9,238 nt of DNA from NCBI GenBank assembly GCA_021648585.1, contig JAKISM010000099.1, positions 1 to 9,238 on the forward strand. The letters run 5' to 3'. The first letter of the stretch is position 1; every line of letters starts with the position of its first letter. Made by a program: the position numbers and the translations under genes. Origin of the DNA: Devosiaceae bacterium (GTDB taxonomy: Bacteria; Pseudomonadota; Alphaproteobacteria; Rhizobiales; Devosiaceae). A model generated the notes under the pieces. It made no database searches and was not told where the DNA came from. It worked only from the letters and a program-made list of their open reading frames with translations. This document shows positions 1 through 7,172 of this stretch, piece after piece.

Positions 1-2570
1 TTGATCCGCTAAAACTCAAAAAATTTGATGAAGCGCCAGAATTAGATCCAGCATCTTATGGTTTCACTGATGCTGACATGGGACGTAAGATTTTTATTGA
101 TGGATATTTAGGTCTAGAATTTGCCACTATTCCGCAAATGTTAACAATTTTACGCCGCACCTATTGCTCGACATTAGCTGTTGAATTTATGCACATGTCA
201 GACCCCGAGGAAAAAGCATGGATACAGGAGCGAATTGAAGGGCCAGATAAAGAAATTCATTTCACTAAAATGGGCAAGAAAGCCATTCTCAATAAATTAA
301 TTGAGGCCGAAGGTTTTGAGAAATTTATTGACGTAAAATATACAGGAACAAAACGCTTTGGTCTTGATGGTGGTGAAAGTCTTATTCCAGCGCTTGAGCA
401 AATAATAAAACGTGGTGGTGCGCTTGGCGTTAAAGATATAGTTTTAGGCATGGCGCATCGTGGTCGCCTCAATGTTCTAACGCAAGTTATGGGCAAACCG
501 CATCGGGCATTGTTCCATGAATTTAAGGGTGGCGCTTTTTATTCAGACGATGTTGAGGGCTCAGGTGATGTAAAATATCATCTTGGGGCAAGTTCAGACA
601 GAAAATTTGATGAAAATAATGTGCATCTATCATTAACCGCTAATCCATCACACCTTGAAATTGTTGACCCTGTAGTGCTTGGTAAATGCCGAGCCAAGCA
701 AGATCAGCATAATGCGCAAAGCGGACATTTTATTGAACCAAAACAAAGCGAGCGCACTTCCGTTATACCACTACTATTACATGGTGATGCAGCTTTTGCT
801 GGGCAGGGGGTTATTGCTGAATGTTTGGGTCTTTCAGGACTTAAAGGGCATAGAACTGGCGGCTCAATTCACTTTGTTATAAATAATCAAATTGGTTTTA
901 CCACCTCGCCAATTCATTCACGCTCTTCGCCTTATCCAACAGATGTTGCTAAAATGATTGAAGCGCCTGTTTTTCATGTAAATGGTGATGATCCTGAAGC
1001 GGTGGTTTATGCAGCCAAAATTGCTACTGAATATAGGCAAAAATTTCATAAGCCTGTAGTTATTGATATGATTTGCTATCGCCGTTTTGGGCATAATGAA
1101 GGCGATGAGCCAGCATTTACGCAACCATTAATGTATAAAGCAATTCGTGCGCATAAAACCACTTTAACTATTTATTCGCAAAAGCTAATTGATGAAGGTC
1201 TAATTAGTTTAGAAGAATTTGATAAGATGAAAGCCGACTGGCGGGCAAAACTTGAAATAGAATTTGCCGCTGGCAATGATTATAAACCAAGTAAAACCGA
1301 CTGGCTTGATGGCGCATGGAAAAACCTTAAAAGAGCAGAAAAAGACGGCGCACGTCGTGGTGAAACTGGGGTTGATAAGAAAAAACTAAAAGCCATTGGG
1401 CAAAGCATAACAACAGCCCCTGATGATTTTAACCTCCATAAAACCATAAACCGCTTTATGAACAATCGTAAAAAAGCCATTGATAGCGGTCAAAATATCG
1501 ATTGGGCAACTGCCGAAGCACTAGCATTTGGCACGTTAGTAAGTGAAAATCACCCAGTTCGTCTTTCAGGTCAAGATTGCGAGCGTGGTACTTTTTCACA
1601 ACGTCATTCAGTGCTATATGATCAAATAAGCGAAGAAACTTATACACCGCTAAATCATGTTGCAAACGATCAAAACCGTTATGAAGTCATTAATTCAATG
1701 CTTTCAGAAGAAGCGGTTTTAGGTTTTGAATATGGTTATTCGCTAACCGAGCCAAATACGCTTACTCTTTGGGAAGCGCAATTTGGTGATTTTGTTAATG
1801 GTGCGCAAGTGGTTATTGATCAATTCATATCATCTGGCGAGCGAAAATGGTTTCGTATGTCTGGCTTGGTTTTGCTGCTTCCGCACGGATATGAAGGGCA
1901 AGGGCCTGAACATTCATCAGCTAGAATGGAGCGTTATTTACAGCTTTGTGCTGAGGATAATATCCAAGTAGCAAATTGCACAACACCGGCAAATTATTTT
2001 CATATTTTACGTCGTCAATTAAAACGTGATTTTAGAAAGCCATTATTTTTAATGACCCCAAAATCATTGCTTCGTCATAAAAAAGCCACTTCCGCGCTTT
2101 CTGAAATGGGAGCGGATAGTTGTTTTCATAGAATATTATGGGACGATGCAGAAGCACCGGGGGAGCCAAAAACTTCTATAAAACTAACAAGTGATGATAA
2201 AATTCGCCGTGTTGTGCTTTGTTCTGGTAAGGTTTATTATGATCTATTAGAGGATCGTGAAAAGAGAGGAATTGATGATGTTTATTTATTACGCCTTGAG
2301 CAGCTTTATCCTTTCCCTGCTAAAGCAATGTTAGATGAACTTTCTCGATTTAAAAATGCTGAAGTAATTTGGTGTCAAGAAGAGCCAAAAAATATGGGTT
2401 CTTGGGCATTTATTCAACCCTATGTTGAATGGGTACTTGAGCAAATGGGCAGAAATGGCGAGCGTCCTCGCTATATTGGAAGACCTGCCTCAGCATCTAC
2501 TGCAACTGGTTTAATGCGTAATCATCTGATACAATTACAAGCGTTTTTAGATGATGCTTTTGCTAAATAA
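1..2570 (+). CDS. sucA: 2-oxoglutarate dehydrogenase E1 component, 5'-truncated by the window edge
   Basis: This is the thiamine-diphosphate-dependent E1 subunit of the cytoplasmic 2-oxoglutarate dehydrogenase complex. It decarboxylates 2-oxoglutarate and passes the succinyl group to lipoyl-E2 (SucB). The frame is open from base 3 with conserved sequence (PASYGFTDAD) ahead of the first ATG at 78, so that ATG is internal. About 855 residues are visible; the family is usually near 990-1000, so roughly 140 N-terminal residues are missing. Family motifs seen in order: GMAHRGRLNVL (about 447-479), HLGASSDR (about 582-605), SLTANPSHLEIVDPVV (about 630-677), the ThDP/Mg region GDAAFAGQG (783-809) followed by NNQIGFTT (882-905), CYRRFGHNEGDEPAF (about 1074-1118), and in the C-terminal half ERGTFSQRHSVL (about 1580-1615). 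The C-terminus is intact, ending in TAA. sucB follows 25 bp later, fitting one operon. Identification is firm. Confidence 0.97.
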   Translation, partial: DPLKLKKFDEAPELDPASYGFTDADMGRKIFIDGYLGLEFATIPQMLTILRRTYCSTLAVEFMHMSDPEEKAWIQERIEGPDKEIHFTKMGKKAILNKLIEAEGFEKFIDVKYTGTKRFGLDGGESLIPALEQIIKRGGALGVKDIVLGMAHRGRLNVLTQVMGKPHRALFHEFKGGAFYSDDVEGSGDVKYHLGASSDRKFDENNVHLSLTANPSHLEIVDPVVLGKCRAKQDQHNAQSGHFIEPKQSERTSVIPLLLHGDAAFAGQGVIAECLGLSGLKGHRTGGSIHFVINNQIGFTTSPIHSRSSPYPTDVAKMIEAPVFHVNGDDPEAVVYAAKIATEYRQKFHKPVVIDMICYRRFGHNEGDEPAFTQPLMYKAIRAHKTTLTIYSQKLIDEGLISLEEFDKMKADWRAKLEIEFAAGNDYKPSKTDWLDGAWKNLKRAEKDGARRGETGVDKKKLKAIGQSITTAPDDFNLHKTINRFMNNRKKAIDSGQNIDWATAEALAFGTLVSENHPVRLSGQDCERGTFSQRHSVLYDQISEETYTPLNHVANDQNRYEVINSMLSEEAVLGFEYGYSLTEPNTLTLWEAQFGDFVNGAQVVIDQFISSGERKWFRMSGLVLLLPHGYEGQGPEHSSARMERYLQLCAEDNIQVANCTTPANYFHILRRQLKRDFRKPLFLMTPKSLLRHKKATSALSEMGADSCFHRILWDDAEAPGEPKTSIKLTSDDKIRRVVLCSGKVYYDLLEDREKRGIDDVYLLRLEQLYPFPAKAMLDELSRFKNAEVIWCQEEPKNMGSWAFIQPYVEWVLEQMGRNGERPRYIGRPASASTATGLMRNHLIQLQAFLDDAFAK

Positions 2571-2583
2571 ATATAGCTAATAT

Positions 2584-2589
2584 AAAGGA
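2584..2589 (+). promoter_or_regulatory. Ribosome binding site of sucB
   Basis: AAAGGA lies 6 nt before the sucB ATG at 2596. It supports that start, which also places the lipoyl domain directly at the protein N-terminus as expected. Confidence 0.6.
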
Positions 2590-2595
2590 ATAGAT

Positions 2596-3819
2596 ATGTC
2601 TGTTGAAATCCGTGTTCCCACTCTGGGTGAAAGTGTTACAGAAGCTACCATTGGCACTTGGTATAAAAAAGTTGGTGAGGTAGTTGTTGCCGACGAGCCA
2701 ATAGTTGAGTTAGAAACCGATAAGGTTACAATAGAAGTTCCAGCGCCAAGTTCTGGTGTGTTAGAATCAATTTCTGCTGAAACTGGTGATAATGTAGAAG
2801 TTGATGCTTTGCTTGGCGTGATAAAGGCTGGTGCTACAGCCGCTCCTAAGGCAGAAGCGAAAGCGAGTAACGGCGACAAGAATAATGGCGGGGGTGTCGG
2901 GGTCGGGAGCAAAGCGAGTAACGGCGACAAGAATAAAGAAGCTCCTGCAACGCCTTCTGCTGCTAAAATGATGGCAGAAAAAAATATTGATAAAGCACAA
3001 GTAACTGGCACTGGCAAACATGGGCAAATAATAAAAGAAGACGTTATGGCAGCTTCTGCAAAACCTGCACCAGTTGCTAATGCGCCTGTACCTGCTGCAA
3101 GTGCAAGTGAAGATAATGGCTCACGTGAAGAGCGGGTAAGAATGACACGGTTGCGCAAAACCATCGCCAAACGCCTAAAAGATGCACAAAATACCGCCGC
3201 TATGCTAACCACATTTAACGAGGTCGATATGGGGCCTATTATGGATTTACGCAAAAGTTATAAAGAATTATTTGAGAAAAAACATGGCGTAAAACTTGGT
3301 TTTATGGGCTTTTTCACCAAAGCCGTAACGCATGCTTTAAAAGAAATCCCAGCAGTGAACGCTGAGATTGATGGAGATGATATCGTTTATAAAGAATATG
3401 CTCATATTGGCGTTGCGGTTGGCACACCAAAGGGCTTGGTTGTACCTGTTATTCGTGATGCCGATCAAATGTCTATTGCACAAGTTGAAAAAGAAATTGG
3501 TCGTTTAGGGCTTGCAGCAAGAGATGGCAAATTATCAATGGCTGACATGCAGGGCGGCACATTCACGCTCTCAAACGGCGGAGTTTATGGCTCGCTTATG
3601 TCCACCCCAATTCTTAATGCACCGCAATCTGGTATTTTAGGAATGCATAAAATCCAACAACGCCCAGTGGCGATTAATGGAGAAGTGGTAATTCGCCCAA
3701 TGATGTATTTAGCGCTTTCTTATGATCATCGCATTGTTGATGGCAAAGAAGCGGTTACTTTCTTGGTGCGCATAAAAGAAAGCCTAGAAGATCCGCAACG
3801 TCTTGTGCTTGATTTGTAA
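2596..3819 (+). CDS. sucB: Dihydrolipoyllysine succinyltransferase, E2 of 2-oxoglutarate dehydrogenase
   Basis: This E2 core subunit moves the succinyl group from E1 via its swinging lipoyl arm to CoA. At 407 residues it is normal for the family. Domains: one lipoyl domain (about 2-78) with the lipoylated lysine K43 in ETDKVTIEVPAP; a linker (about 79-118); the peripheral subunit-binding domain that docks E1/E3 (about 119-153, PSAAKMMAEKN...GTGKHGQIIKEDV); a second Ala/Pro-rich linker (about 154-178); and the catalytic acyltransferase domain (about 179-407). The active site is visible as DHRIVDGKEA with H378 and D382. The first linker is odd: residues 89-113 carry KASNGDKN twice, separated by a Gly/Val-rich stretch written with GGG and GTC codons unlike the rest of the gene (see the repeat entries). 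The gene sits 25 bp after sucA. A 272-bp gap follows it, so the transcript may end there. Confidence 0.98.
   Translation: MSVEIRVPTLGESVTEATIGTWYKKVGEVVVADEPIVELETDKVTIEVPAPSSGVLESISAETGDNVEVDALLGVIKAGATAAPKAEAKASNGDKNNGGGVGVGSKASNGDKNKEAPATPSAAKMMAEKNIDKAQVTGTGKHGQIIKEDVMAASAKPAPVANAPVPAASASEDNGSREERVRMTRLRKTIAKRLKDAQNTAAMLTTFNEVDMGPIMDLRKSYKELFEKKHGVKLGFMGFFTKAVTHALKEIPAVNAEIDGDDIVYKEYAHIGVAVGTPKGLVVPVIRDADQMSIAQVEKEIGRLGLAARDGKLSMADMQGGTFTLSNGGVYGSLMSTPILNAPQSGILGMHKIQQRPVAINGEVVIRPMMYLALSYDHRIVDGKEAVTFLVRIKESLEDPQRLVLDL
2860..2885. repeat. 26-bp direct repeat in the sucB linker, copy 1
   Basis: This 26-bp stretch recurs exactly at 2911-2936, an offset of 51 bp (17 codons), so the reading frame is kept. 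It encodes KASNGDKN within the flexible linker after the lipoyl domain. The repeat plus the GC-rich spacer differ in composition from the surrounding AT-rich gene. Confidence 0.9.
2911..2936. repeat. 26-bp direct repeat in the sucB linker, copy 2
   Basis: Exact second copy of 2860-2885. The 25 bp between the copies (2886-2910) are very G-rich on the plus strand and encode a Gly/Val-rich segment. Past position 2936 the two copies diverge, and the protein continues into the subunit-binding domain. Confidence 0.9.
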
Positions 3820-3888
3820 ACACATTCCGCTCAAGAGGAGATGTTTCTTTGCTTTTGCAGGTTTTGATATAAGTAATTTCTCCTCATA

Positions 3889-3946
3889 CTCCGCCGTCAT
3901 ACCGTTGTAGCCCTTCGGCGTGAGAAGAAAAATGTCGGTATCCATT
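3889..3946 (-). repeat. Dispersed-repeat-like segment, longer copy
   Basis: Read on the minus strand, this segment starts AATGGATACCG (3946-3936) and ends with the 19-nt arm CAACGGTATGACGGCGGAG (3907-3889). The same two blocks recur on the plus strand at 4028-4062 (10/11 and 17/19 identical) but closer together. It lies in the sucB-exporter gap, so it is not explained by either gene. In one minus-strand frame it reads as plausible codons (MDTDIFLLTPKGYNGMTAEYEE), so it could be a remnant of a coding or dispersed repeat. I do not recognise the family. Confidence 0.5.
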
Positions 3947-3960
3947 ATACCTCTCGACAT
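3932..3960 (-). terminator. Terminator-shaped hairpin on the minus strand
   Basis: On the minus strand, ATGTC and GGTAT (3960-3956, 3951-3947) pair with ATACC and GACAT (3941-3937, 3936-3932). This gives a 10-bp stem with a 4-nt bulge (GAGA) and a 5-nt loop, followed by a T-rich run (TTTTCTT). The shape fits an intrinsic terminator, but no minus-strand gene feeds into it. On the plus strand the T-run starts only about 8 nt after the stem. It may be structural debris of the repeat it overlaps rather than a working terminator. Confidence 0.3.
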
Positions 3961-3980
3961 GCGCAATTATTTTTGTTTTG

Positions 3981-4011
3981 TTGGACACCTAGGGAAAATA
4001 CTATTTATGAT
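3981..4011 (+). promoter_or_regulatory. Possible sigma-70-type promoter for the exporter gene and lpd
   Basis: TTGGAC (3981-3986) and TATGAT (4006-4011) resemble -35 and -10 boxes, with a 19-nt spacer that is longer than ideal. The site lies about 80 bp before the GTG start at 4092, in the only sizeable plus-strand gap of the window, where a promoter for the exporter-lpd pair would be expected. AT-rich DNA yields such matches by chance, so this is tentative. Confidence 0.25.
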
Positions 4012-4027
4012 ATGTTTTGATGGCGCA

Positions 4028-4062
4028 AATGGATATCGTTTTTCAACGGTATGACGACAGAG
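4028..4062 (+). repeat. Dispersed-repeat-like segment, shorter inverted copy
   Basis: The plus strand reads AATGGATATCG (4028-4038), then five T, then CAACGGTATGACGACAGAG (4044-4062). These blocks match the minus-strand copy at 3946-3889, but the interval between them is 5 nt instead of 28, as if an internal piece was lost. The two copies point away from each other. This copy ends 15 nt before the exporter's ribosome binding site. Confidence 0.5.
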
Positions 4063-4077
4063 GGTACTACTGATCGT

Positions 4078-4082
4078 GGAGG
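4078..4082 (+). promoter_or_regulatory. Ribosome binding site deciding the GTG start of the LysE-family gene
   Basis: GGAGG lies 9 nt before GTG at 4092. The next in-frame ATG codons, at 4107 and 4113, are 24 and 30 nt away, too far to be served by this site. It therefore favours the GTG start. Confidence 0.65.
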
Positions 4083-4091
4083 TAGGAATTA

Positions 4092-4751
4092 GTGACACAT
4101 ATAACAATGACAATGGCCTTCCCTCTTATTGAATATCTAACTTTAATGTTTGTATTTTTTATAGGTGCAATTTCACCCGGCCCTGATTTTGCTATGGTGT
4201 TACGCCAAGCAATTATTCATGGACGCAAAAGCGCTATTTTTACTAGTTTAGGAGTTGCCAGCGCTATTTTGGTACATGGGGCATATACGATTTTGGGGCT
4301 TGGTATTATTATTAGCCAGTCCCTATTGCTTTTTTCAATCGTGAAATATTTAGGTGCTGCTTATTTATTATATCTAGGATTGTCAGCATTTTTTGCACAA
4401 GCGCCAAAGCAAATGAAAAATATTGATGAAAAGATAGCGCCAAAAAATATTAGCTTTATAAAAGCATTTTCCATTGGTTTTTTGACCAACCTGTTAAATC
4501 CAAAAGCCATGTTATTTTTCATCTCACTATTCACCATAATAGTAAGTGCAAATACTATTGTGCAATTTCAAACTTTCTACGTATTTTCAATGTCTATAAT
4601 GTTGTTCTTGTGGTTTTCTCTTGTTTCAGTTTTTTTTACTACTCCAAAAGTGCGTAATGGCTTTTATAAATTAGGAAAATGGTTTAATAGAATTACAGGT
4701 CTAGCACTTATTTTCTTAGCCGTTAGAATAGCATTTTTTACAACTAAATGA
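4092..4751 (+). CDS. LysE/RhtB-family amino-acid exporter
   Basis: This is an inner-membrane protein of the LysE/RhtB translocator family, whose members export amino acids such as lysine, threonine or homoserine. The substrate here cannot be told from sequence. It has 219 residues (the family is usually 200-215), with hydrophobic segments at about 12-35, 46-68, 70-100, 122-150, 160-184 and 198-216, fitting the family's six-helix plan. Hallmark motifs are GAISPGPDFAMVLRQ (25-39) after the first helix start and LLNPKAMLFF (134-143). The GTG start is chosen for the GGAGG 9 nt upstream. The gene sits between sucB and lpd and ends only 15 bp before lpd, so lpd probably shares its transcript. No functional link between export and the dehydrogenase complex is known to me. 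Confidence 0.9.
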   Translation: MTHITMTMAFPLIEYLTLMFVFFIGAISPGPDFAMVLRQAIIHGRKSAIFTSLGVASAILVHGAYTILGLGIIISQSLLLFSIVKYLGAAYLLYLGLSAFFAQAPKQMKNIDEKIAPKNISFIKAFSIGFLTNLLNPKAMLFFISLFTIIVSANTIVQFQTFYVFSMSIMLFLWFSLVSVFFTTPKVRNGFYKLGKWFNRITGLALIFLAVRIAFFTTK

Positions 4752-4766
4752 TTTTAGGATTTTTTT

Positions 4767-6173
4767 ATGGGCGATAATTTTGATATTACAATAATTGGTT
4801 CGGGCCCTGGTGGTTATGTTTGTGCTATTCGTGCGGCGCAATTAGGATTGAAAGTTGCTATAGTTGAGCAATGGCCAACATTTGGTGGCACGTGCTTAAA
4901 TATTGGTTGTATCCCGTCAAAAGCCATGTTGCACGCCTCTGAAATGGTTGAGCAATTAGCGCATAATTTTGATAATCTAGGCATTGAGGTAAGTGGTGCT
5001 AAAGTAAATCTTGATAAAATGATGGCGCATAAAGATAGTGTGGTTAAAGCTAACACTTCTGGCATTGAATATTTATTTAAGAAAAATAAAATCACCGCTT
5101 TTAAGGGTTTAGGCTCAATCGAGGGGCTAGGCAAAGTTAAAGTAACGCCAGAAAACGGCGAAGCTCAAATAATTGAGACTAAAAATATTATTATTGCCAC
5201 GGGCTCTGTTTCTGCTGATTTGGCAGGTCTAAAAATTGACGAAAAACAAGTAGTTTCAAGCACCGGAGCGCTTTCATTATCAAAAGTGCCGCAAAACCTA
5301 TTAGTAATTGGTGCTGGAGTTATTGGGCTTGAGCTTGGCTCGGTTTGGGCTCGTTTGGGAGCAAAAGTCACTGTTGTTGAATATCTCGATCATATTTTGC
5401 CGGGAATGGATAAAGACTTATCTAAAAACTTTATGCGCAATCTTAAAAAACAAGGTTTTGATATTAAATTATCAACAAAGGTTACTGGTGTAAATAAATC
5501 TGATAATGGACTAGTTGTGACAACCGAAGGCGCACAAGGCGGCTCACCTTCAACCATTAAAGCAGATATTGTTTTGGTAGCAATAGGTCGCAAAGCATTT
5601 ACCAATGGGTTGGGGCTTGAAAATATAGGCGTTGAGCTTGATGCGCAAGGGCGCATAAATGTTAATGATAATTATAAAAGCTCGGTTGATGGAATTTACG
5701 CCATTGGTGATGTCATTAAAGGGCCAATGTTAGCGCATAAAGCGAGCGAAGAGGGCGTGGTGCTTGCAGAAATTTTAGCTGGCAAAAAAGCGCATGTAAA
5801 TTATGGGGTAATTCCGGGTGTTGTTTATACAAGCCCCGAAATAGCCTCGGTTGGGAAAACTGAAGAGCAACTCAAAGAAGAAGGCATTGCTTATAAGGTT
5901 GGTAAATTCCCATTCTCCGCCAATGGTCGAGCAAAGGCTATGTTAGCATCAGATGGGTTTGTGAAAATCTTAGCAGACGCAAAAACCGACAGGGTGCTTG
6001 GTGGTCATATATTGGGGCATGGCGCAGGTGAAATAATACATGAAATTGCTATTCTTATGGAATTTTCAGGAGCAGCTGAAGATTTAGCGCTAACCTGCCA
6101 TGCGCACCCGACAATGTCAGAAGCCGTTAAAGAAGCCGCATTAGCTTTGGGTGATGGGGCATTACATATTTAG
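4767..6173 (+). CDS. lpd: Dihydrolipoyl dehydrogenase, E3 component
   Basis: This FAD-containing E3 subunit reoxidises dihydrolipoamide on E2 and reduces NAD+. By position it serves the 2-oxoglutarate dehydrogenase complex, though other lipoyl-dependent systems may use it too. It has 468 residues, the normal length. Seen in order: FAD-binding GSGPGGYVCAIRAAQLG (11-27); the redox disulfide C43/C48 in GGTCLNIGCIPSKA; IIATGS (142-147); NAD-binding GAGVIGLELG (182-191); the second FAD motif YAIGDVIKGPMLAHKASEEG (311-330); and the dimerisation domain with the active-site pair H447/E452 in CHAHPTMSEAVKEAA. AGGA at 4756-4759, 7 nt upstream, supports the ATG. The gene follows the exporter by 15 bp and converges with the EamA-family gene, with 28 bp between their stops. 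It looks intact. Confidence 0.98.
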   Translation: MGDNFDITIIGSGPGGYVCAIRAAQLGLKVAIVEQWPTFGGTCLNIGCIPSKAMLHASEMVEQLAHNFDNLGIEVSGAKVNLDKMMAHKDSVVKANTSGIEYLFKKNKITAFKGLGSIEGLGKVKVTPENGEAQIIETKNIIIATGSVSADLAGLKIDEKQVVSSTGALSLSKVPQNLLVIGAGVIGLELGSVWARLGAKVTVVEYLDHILPGMDKDLSKNFMRNLKKQGFDIKLSTKVTGVNKSDNGLVVTTEGAQGGSPSTIKADIVLVAIGRKAFTNGLGLENIGVELDAQGRINVNDNYKSSVDGIYAIGDVIKGPMLAHKASEEGVVLAEILAGKKAHVNYGVIPGVVYTSPEIASVGKTEEQLKEEGIAYKVGKFPFSANGRAKAMLASDGFVKILADAKTDRVLGGHILGHGAGEIIHEIAILMEFSGAAEDLALTCHAHPTMSEAVKEAALALGDGALHI

Positions 6174-6206
6174 GGTGATCCACACTAGGTGTGGTGCATA
6201 TTTAGG
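6165..6206. repeat. 10-bp direct repeats bracketing a hairpin
   Basis: CATATTTAGG occurs at 6165-6174 and again at 6197-6206, with 22 bp between. The first copy contains the lpd stop (TAG 6171-6173) and the second contains the stop of the converging EamA-family gene (6202-6204). The 22-bp interval holds the palindrome at 6180-6194. The arrangement resembles a small insertion with a duplicated target or a short tandem duplication. Confidence 0.6.
6180..6194. terminator. Short hairpin between convergent 3' ends
   Basis: CCACACTAGGTGTGG forms a perfect 6-bp stem with a 3-nt loop, midway between the lpd and EamA-family stops. It could act in both directions. No U-run follows directly on either strand (the plus strand reaches TTTTT only at 6207), so it may be a weak terminator or a 3'-end protecting hairpin. 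Confidence 0.4.
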
Positions 6207-7158
6207 TTTTTCTTCGCTCGAAATATGTAAATGCGAACATTCCTAACAATACTAAAACTGCACCAAAAGCATGAAACAAAGAAAATGTTTCACCAAGAAT
6301 AGAAACTGCCAATATTATTGTTATAATTGGTGAAATATTGCCCATAACAGCGGTTGGCTCAGCACCAATCATGCCAATGGAAGTTGCAATTAAATAGGCT
6401 GGTATTACCATTGAGATAGTGCCCATAGCTAGCATTAACCACATGGCATTTGCATTTAGAATTAAATCGCTAAATTGATGCGTAATTGAAAAATGCACCA
6501 TTACCGCAAAACCTGCTGCACTAAGAGCGATTGAGGTAAATATTCTTGCGCCCATTATATCAATAAGCGGCTTTGCAAAAAGCTGATAAAACGCATAGGT
6601 AATGGCAGCGCCTAATACCAATAAAGCACCAATTATGGTATCTGTGCCATCAATATTAAGGTCGTATAAAAATATTACAGCCAAGCCTGAATAAGATAAT
6701 AACAATGAGGCAATCATTGCAAAACTCACCTTGCGACCAAAGAAAATCGCACCAAATAATACTACAAAAAATGGATAGGTTAAAAGAATAAGCCGATCAA
6801 ATTGCGCTGATATATATTCTAAGCCTGCAAAATCAAGATATGATGCTATATAATAACCAACCATACCTAAAAGTGCAGTTTTTAATATAGCGTCATTTGG
6901 GATAGAAAAATTTGCATTTTTCTTTTTACGAGCCCGATAGCCAGAATAACCAATTATAATAAAAAACGGCACGGCAATTATCATACGCCAAGTTAAAGTT
7001 GTAAGCGCATCAACATTTTCTATTATTGCCAATTTTATTATAATGCCTTTGGTGGCAAAAAATGCTGCCCCTAACATGCCAAACACATAACCAAGCCATA
7101 GTTTTGACTGCGCTGGTTTTGATTCTATTGGTTTTTTTGAAAATTCGCTCATTATCAT
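6202..7158 (-). CDS. EamA/DMT-family membrane transporter
   Basis: This is an inner-membrane protein of the drug/metabolite transporter superfamily (EamA type); the substrate is unknown. It has 318 residues in two homologous halves (about 21-165 and 173-313) with roughly ten hydrophobic segments. Both halves are typical: the first has GAAFFATKGIIIKLA (30-44), the second has GMIGAEPTAVMGNISPIITIILAVSILGE (262-290), where the conserved Pro and Glu of the EamA C-terminal half are visible. The Lys/Arg-rich loop RARKKK (75-80) suits the positive-inside rule. Two ATGs compete (7158 and 7152), neither with a clear ribosome site; the longer is given. It starts 14 bp after the SDR stop, so it is probably co-transcribed with SDR and queG. 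Confidence 0.9.
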   Translation of the reverse strand: MIMSEFSKKPIESKPAQSKLWLGYVFGMLGAAFFATKGIIIKLAIIENVDALTTLTWRMIIAVPFFIIIGYSGYRARKKKNANFSIPNDAILKTALLGMVGYYIASYLDFAGLEYISAQFDRLILLTYPFFVVLFGAIFFGRKVSFAMIASLLLSYSGLAVIFLYDLNIDGTDTIIGALLVLGAAITYAFYQLFAKPLIDIMGARIFTSIALSAAGFAVMVHFSITHQFSDLILNANAMWLMLAMGTISMVIPAYLIATSIGMIGAEPTAVMGNISPIITIILAVSILGETFSLFHAFGAVLVLLGMFAFTYFERRKT

Positions 7159-7172
7159 CTAACTAAATATAT

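Noticed and set aside
78..80. ATG at 78 as the start of sucA
   Set aside because: The same frame is open to the window edge and encodes conserved E1 sequence upstream; the visible protein is also about 140 residues short of family length.
2860..2936. CRISPR-like repeat-spacer-repeat pattern
   Set aside because: There are only two copies, they lie in frame inside sucB, and no cas gene is nearby.
2577..3254. Long open frame (225 codons) antisense to sucB
   Set aside because: It is the mirror of a strongly conserved gene, has a low-complexity Ala/Ser/Pro-rich translation with no recognisable domain, and no ribosome site was found.
3835..3885. GAGGAGA/TCTCCTC inverted repeat as a terminator after sucB
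   Set aside because: The stem is only 7 bp with a 37-nt loop, and no T-run follows.
4029..4073. Tiny ORF (MDIVFQRYDDRGYY) upstream of the exporter as a leader peptide
   Set aside because: No ribosome site was seen, the sequence is explained by the inverted repeat copy, and no attenuator hairpin pair was found after it.
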